64,000 nt of DNA from Lentisalinibacter orientalis (GTDB taxonomy: Bacteria; Pseudomonadota; Gammaproteobacteria; Steroidobacterales; Woeseiaceae). The notes below the pieces were generated by a model. That model saw nothing but the letters and a program-made list of their open reading frames with translations. It had not been told where the DNA came from and did not search any database. The stretch is from contig NZ_JAPDRJ010000001.1 in assembly GCF_040706535.1 (NCBI RefSeq), forward strand, positions 124,001-188,000, read 5' to 3'. The position numbers were made by a program, and so were the translations under genes. Positions 57,107 through 64,000 of the stretch are shown piece after piece. Position 1 is the first letter of the stretch. Each line of letters starts with the position of its first letter.

Positions 57107-58551
57107 GCCTCGTCCCCGGTCTTGCGGCGACGCCCCTCGCCCGACAGCGCAGCGTCACGCACCTCGCGGTAGGACGCATCGATGCACTCCGCGTAAAACT
57201 CCGGGTCCGGCAGCATCTGCCGGCAGGCGGTGAACATGACGGAGATGACGCCGTTGTAGGAGAACACGGCGTGGAACAAACCGGCCTGGTGCACCACCGG
57301 ACCCATGCCGAGCATGGCCACCATCTCGGCTCCGGCCAGGTAGACCGGCTTCTGTATGCCGGCGACGTTCGTCACCATCGTATTGAATGCCACCGTGCCG
57401 GAGCGCACCGTGAGCTCCATCAGCAGCGGTAACAATCCCCGGGCGACGGGCGACGGCAGGTTCATCGGTATCTCCGCCATCCGCCGCGGGCCGATTGCCT
57501 CCATCACCGCCTTGGCGTCCTCGGTGCCCTGGTGGATGGCCCGCACCCGCTCCACGGGGTCGGCGATCTCCGTGTGCAGGGGCGTCAGCATGGCGCTCAC
57601 CAGGTTGTCCACCTCGTGGCCGTGGTCGTCCTCGCCCCGCACGTTCATCGGGCAGGCCGCCACCAGCGTCTCCTCCGGCAATTCGTCGCGGGCCGCGAGG
57701 TAACGCCGCAGCGCCCCCGCCACGACGGCCAGCACCACGTCGTTGATGGTGCCGTCCAGGGCCTTCGAGACCGCCTTCACCTCGGCCAGGTCGTAGACGT
57801 GGCCGTCCACCACCCGGCTCGGCGAGACCCGCCCCCGGTTGAAGACCGTTTTCGGGACGGGCGTGCGCTCGCGGCCGCGGCTGGCGAGGCCGGCTCTCAC
57901 CAGACCCGGCAGGGCGGCAGCCACCGCACCGCCGAGGCGCAGCGACTTCGCGAGATTGCTGACCGGGCTGCGCAGCAGCAGCCGTGCCGCGCCGGGCGCC
58001 GGCTGCGTGCGGCCCGGCGCCGGCTCGTAGCGGGAGCCGTCCGCCGGCACCGGCTCGAAATCGTGGATGGCGGCCTGGATCTCCTGGCCGCTGACGCCGT
58101 CGATGGTGGCATGGTGCATCTTCATGAACATCCCGAAACAGCCGGGTTTCACGCCGGGCACCTCGTTCAGTCCCTCGATGATGTAGACCACCCAGAGCGG
58201 CCTGGCGAGATCGAGCTGCTGGGCCTGGAGACGCGCGACCAGGTCCATGAGCTGGCGCCAGTCGCCGGGCTTCGGCAGGGCGATGTGGCGCACGTGGTAC
58301 TCGAGGTCGAAGTCCTCGTCCTCCACCCAGTAGGGATAGTCGAGCGCGAACGGCACCGGCAGCAGCTTCCGGCGGAACACCTTCGAGCGGTCGATGCGTG
58401 CCGCGAAGGTGGCCAGGATCTCCGTGAACTTCACTCGCCCCGCCGGGTGCGTGGAAGGGTCGTAGATCTGCAGCGAGCTGACTTCCAGCGGCGCCCGCTC
58501 CGATTCCGCGTAGAGGAACAGGGAATCGAGACCGGATAACTGCTTCAGCAT
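57103..58551 (-). CDS. Wax ester synthase/diacylglycerol acyltransferase (WS/DGAT)
   Basis: 482 residues, usual length. N-terminal LSGLDSLFLYAESERAPLEV block, catalytic HHATIDG at residues 146-152 (His-His-x3-Asp-Gly), and the PMNVRGEDD and later NVAGIQKPVYLAGA motifs. Transfers acyl-CoA to long-chain alcohols or diacylglycerol, forming storage lipid at the inner membrane face. In the minus-strand operon it is 13 nt downstream of the lipase gene and overlaps the acyl-CoA ligase start by 4 bp. A second homologue is at 62839. Confidence 0.93.
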   Translation of the reverse strand: MLKQLSGLDSLFLYAESERAPLEVSSLQIYDPSTHPAGRVKFTEILATFAARIDRSKVFRRKLLPVPFALDYPYWVEDEDFDLEYHVRHIALPKPGDWRQLMDLVARLQAQQLDLARPLWVVYIIEGLNEVPGVKPGCFGMFMKMHHATIDGVSGQEIQAAIHDFEPVPADGSRYEPAPGRTQPAPGAARLLLRSPVSNLAKSLRLGGAVAAALPGLVRAGLASRGRERTPVPKTVFNRGRVSPSRVVDGHVYDLAEVKAVSKALDGTINDVVLAVVAGALRRYLAARDELPEETLVAACPMNVRGEDDHGHEVDNLVSAMLTPLHTEIADPVERVRAIHQGTEDAKAVMEAIGPRRMAEIPMNLPSPVARGLLPLLMELTVRSGTVAFNTMVTNVAGIQKPVYLAGAEMVAMLGMGPVVHQAGLFHAVFSYNGVISVMFTACRQMLPDPEFYAECIDASYREVRDAALSGEGRRRKTGDEA

Positions 58552-58564
58552 GTCTGCTCCTCCT

Positions 58565-59350
58565 TCACCCGTGCAGGAAGCGGGCGACGGGATTGGGATT
58601 GAACGGGCGCCAGCCGTCCTCGGTCTGGGCCAGCCGGTCGGCCACGATATAGAGCACGGCCGGGTTCACCGCCATGCCGAAGTGGCTGGCGACCACGCTG
58701 ATGTTCTCGGCCAGCGGCGAGACGCGGTCCTGGGCGATGGCCGGTGCCACCACGCCGTCCGTGTGGCTGTAGATGCAGGTGCAGCGCACGGCAGGAACGG
58801 GCGTTGCCACCTCGCGCAGGAAGGCGAGCAGCTCCGGCGTGATGTCCTCCGGCGAGGTGCGCTGGTAGATCCGCCAGATGGTGGTGGCCTCCGGCGTATC
58901 GCCGATGGGACTGCCCATCGTGATCAGCTGGCGCACGAGATCGCCGCGTATCTTCGCGGCCTGGCGCGCGATGACGCCGCCCTGGCTCCAGCCGATCAGG
59001 GTGACCTTGCGGCCGGTCTTGCCGGCGACGCGCTCCAGCTGGGCGACGAAGCGCTCCTCGTACTCGGTGCGGTCGTAGCCGATGCCGAGATTGGTGCCGA
59101 GCCCCCAGGGATGCGGGTCGTAGCCCCAGTGCTTCAGGTAACGGCGCAGGATCAGCATGGAGGTATCGTTGCCGCGGAAACCGGGCACGGTGATGACCGG
59201 ATGGCCGTCTCCCCGCGGCGCGGTGAGCACGAGCGGATGGGCCGGCAGCAGGCACATGAACTCCAGGATCGCCCGCGGCAGCTCGGCGAAGGCGTATCCG
59301 AGAAAAGGCGGTTGTACCCGCCCGGTATCTGCGTCCTCGCCATCCGGCAT
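58565..59350 (-). CDS. Lipase-like alpha/beta hydrolase
   Basis: 261 residues, first gene of the minus-strand lipid operon. Hydrophobic N-terminal stretch (FLGYAFAELPRAILEFMCLLPAHPL) may associate with membrane or lipid bodies. Catalytic features: VTLIGWSQGGVIARQAA (Gly-x-Ser-x-Gly), acid in YSHTDGVVAPA, and His in VVASHFGMAVNP. The order resembles the cutinase/PGAP1-like or LipQ-type esterases. Likely hydrolyses acyl esters, perhaps of the stored lipid made by neighbouring enzymes. Divergent from the HAD-PlsC operon across 193 nt. Confidence 0.87.
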   Translation of the reverse strand: MPDGEDADTGRVQPPFLGYAFAELPRAILEFMCLLPAHPLVLTAPRGDGHPVITVPGFRGNDTSMLILRRYLKHWGYDPHPWGLGTNLGIGYDRTEYEERFVAQLERVAGKTGRKVTLIGWSQGGVIARQAAKIRGDLVRQLITMGSPIGDTPEATTIWRIYQRTSPEDITPELLAFLREVATPVPAVRCTCIYSHTDGVVAPAIAQDRVSPLAENISVVASHFGMAVNPAVLYIVADRLAQTEDGWRPFNPNPVARFLHG

Positions 59351-59543
59351 CAGCTATCCTCGTAGCAATCCTCGTACCGGTGCATCCCCCGACCCATTGT
59401 ACCCGCGGCGCCCCCCGGCGGGAGCCGCGACGGTCAGGGCCCGTCGACCCCCTGCGCGGACGGCGCCGAGTGGCGGCAGGACCGGGCCCGGCCTAATATG
59501 ACAGCCGTATCCACCGGCAGCGAGTGCACAGGGAGCGAGCGAC

Positions 59544-61013
59544 ATGGCGACGGGCATGCCGAGGGGCATGAAAAGGGAGCCCTATGCGGCGGTGACCCGC
59601 AGCGTGCGCGACGGCGTCGGCGGCCGCAGCGTCGCCGCCTTCTTCGACCTGGACGGCACGATCATCGCCGGCCACTCGGTCGGCGATTTCTTCGTGGAGC
59701 GACTGAAGGCCGGCCAGGTCGGCGTCGACGAGTTCCGCGACCTGGTCACGATGTCGGCGCGCTATCTCACGAAGACCGGCGATTTCGAGGACGGCATGGC
59801 GGCCTCCGTCGCGAACCTGCGGGGCCAGCATGAGGGCGAGCTGATCCGGCTGGGACAGAAGGTGGGCCTGGAGCGCCTCGTGCCCCAGGTGTTCCCGGAG
59901 ATGAAGGCCCTGCTGCGCGCACACCGGGACCGTGGCCACACCGTCGCCATCGTGACTTCGGCCACCCGCTATCAGGCCGAGCCGCTGGCCCGGCACCTGG
60001 GCATCGAGCACGTGCTGTGCACGGAACTCGGCGTGACCGGCGGGCGGTTCACCGGCACCATCCGCGGCGAGCCCTGCTACGGTGCGAACAAACTCACGGC
60101 CGCCCGCGCGTTCGCCCGCCCGCGCAGGATCTCCCTGAAGAAAAGCTACTTCTACTCCAACGGCAGCGAAGACCTGCCGCTGCTGGAGGCGGTCGGCCAC
60201 CCGGTCGCCGTCAACCCGGACCGCCGTCTACGCCCCGTCGCCGAGCGCCAGGGCTGGCCGGTGCATGATTTCGACAGCCGCGGAGGCATCGGGCCGCTGG
60301 ACGTCGCGCGTACGCTCACCACCTTCGGCAGCATCCTGCCGAGTTTCGCGGCCGGGCTGCCGCTGCGCCTGCTGGGAGCGAGCGCGCAGGACGCGCTGAA
60401 CCTGTCGCTGGCGACGTGGACCAATTTCGCTCCGCTGATCGCCCGCCTCCGTCTGATCATCGAGGGCGAGGAACACCTCTGGTCCGACCGACCCGCGGTA
60501 TTCGTCTTCAATCACCAGAGCGCCATGGATGTGCTCATCGTCGCGAAGCTCCTCAGGGAGGACGTGGTCGGCATCGCGAAGAAGGAGGTGCAGCGCCAGC
60601 CCTTCCTCGGCCCTGCGCTCACCTTCGCCGGGACCGTGTTCATCGACCGGGACAACGTGGGCGATGCGAAGAAGGCGCTGGAACCCGCCGTCGCCGCCCT
60701 TGCGGAAGGCCGCTCCGTCGCCATCGCGCCGGAGGGTACCCGCAGCCGGGACGGCCGACTGGGGGCGTTCAGGCGCGGCGCCTTCCACCTGGCCCGGCAG
60801 GCTGGCGTGCCGATCGTGCCCGTCGTCATCCACAACGCGCAGGATGCGCTGCCGAACGGCAGCCTCGTCGTGCGCCCGGCCGAGGTGAAGGTCACGGTGC
60901 TGCCGCCGGTATCGACGGAGGGCTGGACGCTGCGGAGCATCGCGCCGCAGACCCGCCGCATCCGCGAACTCTTCCTGCACGAGCTCGGGCAGTGGGAGCC
61001 TCCGGAGGGCTGA
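59544..61013 (+). CDS. HAD-IB phosphatase / 1-acyl-glycerol-3-phosphate acyltransferase fusion (PlsC)
   Basis: 489 residues, start supported by GGGAG. Residues ~25-235 are a HAD subfamily IB hydrolase: FFDLDGTIIAGHS, VTSATRYQA, then SNGSEDLPLLEAVG supplying the motif III acid. Residues ~270-480 are an acyltransferase with NHQSAMDV (H-x4-D) and APEGTRSRDGRL. The acyltransferase makes phosphatidate; the HAD domain could dephosphorylate phosphatidate to diacylglycerol, or act on another phosphate. The same fusion occurs in the mycobacterial plsC of the Rv2482c-Rv2485c cluster. It precedes the PlsB-like gene with a 22-bp overlap if GTG 60992 is used. Confidence 0.9.
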   Translation: MATGMPRGMKREPYAAVTRSVRDGVGGRSVAAFFDLDGTIIAGHSVGDFFVERLKAGQVGVDEFRDLVTMSARYLTKTGDFEDGMAASVANLRGQHEGELIRLGQKVGLERLVPQVFPEMKALLRAHRDRGHTVAIVTSATRYQAEPLARHLGIEHVLCTELGVTGGRFTGTIRGEPCYGANKLTAARAFARPRRISLKKSYFYSNGSEDLPLLEAVGHPVAVNPDRRLRPVAERQGWPVHDFDSRGGIGPLDVARTLTTFGSILPSFAAGLPLRLLGASAQDALNLSLATWTNFAPLIARLRLIIEGEEHLWSDRPAVFVFNHQSAMDVLIVAKLLREDVVGIAKKEVQRQPFLGPALTFAGTVFIDRDNVGDAKKALEPAVAALAEGRSVAIAPEGTRSRDGRLGAFRRGAFHLARQAGVPIVPVVIHNAQDALPNGSLVVRPAEVKVTVLPPVSTEGWTLRSIAPQTRRIRELFLHELGQWEPPEG

Positions 61014-62842
61014 CGACACCGGCCGGCCCCCGCTCCCGGGTGGCCGCACTCGCCGAGCGCGAGATCCTCGGCCGTCCCGCTTTCCGCGCAGCACTGGCCG
61101 AGGCGGCAGACCGGCTCGGCCAACCCCGCGCCGAGGCCGAAGCGTATGCGGCCAGGTGCCTCGAAGAGATGGCCGTACACCCGGAGGAGCGGCAGCTGGA
61201 CCGGGTGGCCCGTCTCGCCCGCTTCATGATCAGCCGCAGCTACGATCCGGCGCTGGATATCAACACGGACGGCCTCGAGCAGCTGAAATCGCTGGCGGAG
61301 CGCCACCCGCTGATCTTCCTCTGGTCGCACAAGTCGCACCTCGACAGCTTCGTCTTCATGCGCGCGCTGTACGACCACGACTTCCGCCCCCAGCCGCTGA
61401 GCTTCGCCGGCATCAACATGAACTTTCCGGTGTTCGGCTCGCTGGCGAAGCGCTCCGGTGCCATCTTCCTGCGCCGGAGCTTCCGCGACGACGATATCTA
61501 CCGCCTGGTCTTCCGCCACTACATCGACTACCTGGTGGAACGGCGTCTGCCCCTGTCCTGGTCCATCGAGGGCACCCGCTCGCGCACCGGCAAGCTGAAC
61601 CCGCCGAAGCTCGGCCTGATCCAGTGGGTGGTGGACGCCTGCCGACGTACGGGCAGCGACGACGCCCTGCTCGTGCCGGTGTCCATCAGCTTCGACCAGA
61701 TCGCCGAGATCGACGACTACGCCGCCATGCAGCGCGGGCTGCCCAAGCGCAAGGAGTCGCTCGGCTGGTTCGTCGGCTATATCCGCGGCATGCAGGCGAC
61801 CGGCGGGCGCATCTATGTGCGCTTCGCGGAACCGCTCTCGCTATCGGAGGAGGTGGACCTGACCGAGCGTCTCTTCGACCCCGACGACCCGGCCGAGCGC
61901 ATCCGCGTCCGGAAACTCGCCTTCGAGGTCTGCAGCCGCATCGAGCACGCCACGCCGATCAAGAGCACGGACCTCCTCACGCTGGTCCTGCTCGGCGCCG
62001 CCGGGCGGGCGCTCGGTCCCGAGGAGATACGCGGGCTCGCCGCGGACGTGCTGGGGCTGATCGACGCCCGCAACCTGCCGCGGAGCCGGGCACTGGCGCG
62101 CGAACTCGACGACGGCCTGGCGGAGACGCTGGCCGCGCTGACGCGCACCGGCCTTCTGGAATCCTACGACGAGGGCTCCGAGCCGGTGTGGCGCATCGCA
62201 CCGGGGAAGCAGCTCGCCGCCGCGTACTATCGAAACACCGTCATCCACTATTTCCTGGCCAGCGCCGTCGCGGAGACCGCGCTGGCCCGGGACGACGTCA
62301 TGGGCGCGGACGATCGCCCCGCCGCCCTGCGCACAGCGGTGCCGGCATTGCGGGATCTCCTCAAGTTCGAGTTCTTCTTCCGCCGTAAAGGCGCATTCGC
62401 GGACGAGGCCGTCGCGTATCTGGACGCCCGCTATCCGGGCTGGCAGGCCGCGCCCGACCCCTTCGCCGACCGCCCGCCGCTGTTCGGTCACGGCATCCTG
62501 CGTTCCTTCATCGAAGCGTATCGGGTGCTCGCGGAGGTGCTGTTCCGCGCCGCCGAGTCCGGCGACGAAGAGCGGCTGGTGGACGACTGCCTGGCCATCG
62601 GTCGCGAGATGCTGCTGCGCGGGCGGATCGGCAGCGAGACCGCGCTATCGAAGCCCCTCTTCGCCAATGCGGTACGGCTGGCTCGTCACCGCGGCCTGGT
62701 GGGCGGCGCCGATATGGCTGATCGGCCCGCCCGCGAGCGCTTCGCGGCGGAGACGGCAGCACTCACCACGGCGCTCGCCCGCCTGCAGCGGCGCTACGAC
62801 CACGCCATCGGGGGTACAATGGCCGGCGAGAACCAAGCATGA
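60992..62842 (+). CDS. PlsB-like glycerol-3-phosphate acyltransferase
   Basis: About 616 residues. Acyltransferase blocks: FLWSHKSHLDSFVF (H-x4-D), AKRSGAIFLRRSFRDDD, and SWSIEGTRSRTGKLNPPKLG; the C-terminal ~300 residues match the PlsB-like large-subunit helical region. No ATG is near the start; GTG 60992 (in the end of the preceding gene) and GTG 61040 are both possible, neither with an ideal ribosome-binding site, and I annotate the former. Its stop overlaps the next start (ATGA). It would make lysophosphatidate from glycerol-3-phosphate for the PlsC fusion upstream. Confidence 0.85.
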   Translation: MGASGGLTTPAGPRSRVAALAEREILGRPAFRAALAEAADRLGQPRAEAEAYAARCLEEMAVHPEERQLDRVARLARFMISRSYDPALDINTDGLEQLKSLAERHPLIFLWSHKSHLDSFVFMRALYDHDFRPQPLSFAGINMNFPVFGSLAKRSGAIFLRRSFRDDDIYRLVFRHYIDYLVERRLPLSWSIEGTRSRTGKLNPPKLGLIQWVVDACRRTGSDDALLVPVSISFDQIAEIDDYAAMQRGLPKRKESLGWFVGYIRGMQATGGRIYVRFAEPLSLSEEVDLTERLFDPDDPAERIRVRKLAFEVCSRIEHATPIKSTDLLTLVLLGAAGRALGPEEIRGLAADVLGLIDARNLPRSRALARELDDGLAETLAALTRTGLLESYDEGSEPVWRIAPGKQLAAAYYRNTVIHYFLASAVAETALARDDVMGADDRPAALRTAVPALRDLLKFEFFFRRKGAFADEAVAYLDARYPGWQAAPDPFADRPPLFGHGILRSFIEAYRVLAEVLFRAAESGDEERLVDDCLAIGREMLLRGRIGSETALSKPLFANAVRLARHRGLVGGADMADRPARERFAAETAALTTALARLQRRYDHAIGGTMAGENQA

Positions 62843-64000
62843 GACAACTCAGCGGATCCGACGCCTTCTTCCTCTACTCCGACCGTCCGGGCCGGCACCA
62901 GCACGTCTCGACCGTCTACATCTACGATCCCGCCACGGCCGCCGGCGGCGAGGTGCGCTTCGACACCATCCGCCGCCACATGGAGCAGCGCCTCGATAGC
63001 TCGCGCCTGTTCCGCCAGCGCCTGGTGCGCGTGCCCCTCGACCTGGATTACCCCTGGTGGATCGAAGACCCCCACTTCGAGCTCGACTTCCACCTGCGCC
63101 ACATCGCGCTGCCGGAGCCGGGCGACTGGCGCCATCTCTGCATACAGCTCTCCCGGCTGCACGCGCGCCCCCTGGACCTCACGCGGCCGCCGTGGGAGAT
63201 GTACGTCATCGAAGGCCTGGAAAGCGTGGAGGGTCTCCCCGCCGGCGCCTTCGCCGTCATGACCAAGGTGCACCACGCGGCCATTGACGACGTCACCGAA
63301 GAAGACTTCACCATCGCGCTGCACGACCTCGCGCCCCATTCGCCGGCTGCGCCGGCCGGGGCGCGCTGGCATCCCGAACAGGAGCCGGGACTGGGCGAGC
63401 TGCTGCTGCTCTCCTGGTTCAACAACACCACGAAGATCCTGGAGACGGGCCAGAGCCTGATCGACCGGCTGCCCATCGTGGGCAGCAGCCGCAGCAAGCC
63501 GCAGGACCTGCTGCGCACCGAGCACGGCCCGGCGCCGGTCACGCGTTTCGACCACCGCATCACGCCCCACCGGGTATGGGACGCCCGTTTCTTCGACATG
63601 GAAACCGTCCGGGAGATCGCCGCCAGCCTGGCGAGCGGCACCGCGGAGGACGTGGCGGTGGCCGTCTGCGCGGGCGCGGTGCGCCGCTACCTGGAGGCGA
63701 AGGAGGAGCTGCCGGCCGCCTCCCTGTGGGCGCTGTTGCCGCTCCACCATCAGGAGAAATCGGAGGAAGGCCTGCCCGGCCACCGGGTCCAGCTCGCCCG
63801 CATCAAGCTCATGACTCACGTCGCCGACGCCGAGACTCGTCTGGCGGGCATCCACGGCGAGATCGAGAACGCCCGCGTGGAGAGCGCCGTGGACGCCGAC
63901 GAGATGAGCGAACTGCAGGACATCCTGCCGGCCACCACCATGAATCTGGCCGCGCGCACCATCTCGGCGAACCTGGGCCCGGGGCGCCAGTACCGCAAGA
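62839..64000 (+). CDS. Second WS/DGAT-family acyltransferase (3' end outside window)
   Basis: Starts at ATG 62839, overlapping the PlsB-like stop; 387 codons are present and the frame is open at the window end. It shares the layout of the first WS/DGAT (LSGSDAFFLYSDRPGR, DYPWWIEDPHFELDFHLRHIA), but the active-site motif reads HHAAIDD at residues 145-151, with Asp instead of the usual final Gly. The neighbouring residues MTKVHHA are conserved. Probably a neutral-lipid acyltransferase, but the altered motif and divergence from the first copy mean activity or specificity may differ. Confidence 0.9.
   Translation, partial: MRQLSGSDAFFLYSDRPGRHQHVSTVYIYDPATAAGGEVRFDTIRRHMEQRLDSSRLFRQRLVRVPLDLDYPWWIEDPHFELDFHLRHIALPEPGDWRHLCIQLSRLHARPLDLTRPPWEMYVIEGLESVEGLPAGAFAVMTKVHHAAIDDVTEEDFTIALHDLAPHSPAAPAGARWHPEQEPGLGELLLLSWFNNTTKILETGQSLIDRLPIVGSSRSKPQDLLRTEHGPAPVTRFDHRITPHRVWDARFFDMETVREIAASLASGTAEDVAVAVCAGAVRRYLEAKEELPAASLWALLPLHHQEKSEEGLPGHRVQLARIKLMTHVADAETRLAGIHGEIENARVESAVDADEMSELQDILPATTMNLAARTISANLGPGRQYRK

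Noticed and set aside
1..64000. tRNA, rRNA, phage or insertion-sequence genes
   Set aside because: None was recognised on either strand; no T-arm-like sequences in the gaps and no transposase or integrase motifs in the reading frames.

Overview
The window is GC-rich (about two thirds G+C by eye), densely packed chromosomal DNA from what looks like a gammaproteobacterial aerobic anoxygenic phototroph. The left edge is the end of a photosynthesis gene cluster (bchG, a Bch2/PucC-type carrier, bchP, tspO). The rest combines gammaproteobacterium-like modules: MMPL/YCF48/DUF1329, CbpA/CbpM, WS/DGAT wax-ester genes and a TonB receptor beside TPR sulfotransferases. I saw no rRNA, tRNA, CRISPR array, phage or insertion sequence. 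The taxonomic assignment is inference from gene content only.

Layout. 1-3508 (+): bacteriochlorophyll synthesis genes and tspO. 3545-6027 (-): feoAB with a Fur-box-like site. 6154-10454 (-): histone-H1-like protein, an MMPL/RND exporter and a YCF48-like protein. 10523-15958 (-): a run of lipid-modification genes (FAD oxidoreductase, DUF1365, cyclopropane synthase) ending in an unusual in-frame fusion of a truncated flavoprotein to DUF1329. 16143-20183: a thioredoxin-fold protein and a large MscK-type channel. 20213-26809 (+): a tripartite RND efflux operon whose TolC carries an N-terminal binding-protein domain. 26907-29946: small conserved protein, DMT transporter, outer-membrane barrel, and a cytochrome c/barrel fusion. 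30038-36837 (-): a stress/proteostasis block (CbpM, CbpA, a PCMT-erythromycin esterase fusion, a USP-like protein, a Lon-like protease). 36969-38707: remnant of a Ca2+/cation exchanger, a Bax-inhibitor-1 protein and a small winged-helix regulator. 38708-47522: hydrolases, DUF2061, an MsbA-like ABC transporter, GST, GFA, HemG-like flavodoxin, CapA and class II ribonucleotide reductase. 47559-53123 (-): two sulfotransferases and a large TonB-dependent receptor. 53776-64000: a YugP-type protease and a divergent storage-lipid locus (patatin, acyl-CoA ligase, WS/DGAT, lipase on one strand; HAD-PlsC, PlsB-like acyltransferase, second WS/DGAT on the other).

How they fit together: pigment and iron genes on the left supply photosynthesis. 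The CFA/DUF1365/FAD operon plausibly modifies membrane lipids under light or singlet-oxygen stress. The right-hand locus can take glycerol-3-phosphate and activated fatty acids through lysophosphatidate and phosphatidate to neutral storage lipid and mobilise it again. Palindromic REP units sharing one 22-bp sequence lie between genes at five places, and in two cases supply the stop codon of the neighbouring gene.

The most unusual points are the flavoprotein-DUF1329 fusion, a canonical EF-hand pair inside the TonB receptor, the PBP-TolC fusion, the REPIN-like element at 53601-53762, the collapsed exchanger gene, and a WS/DGAT with an altered catalytic motif.
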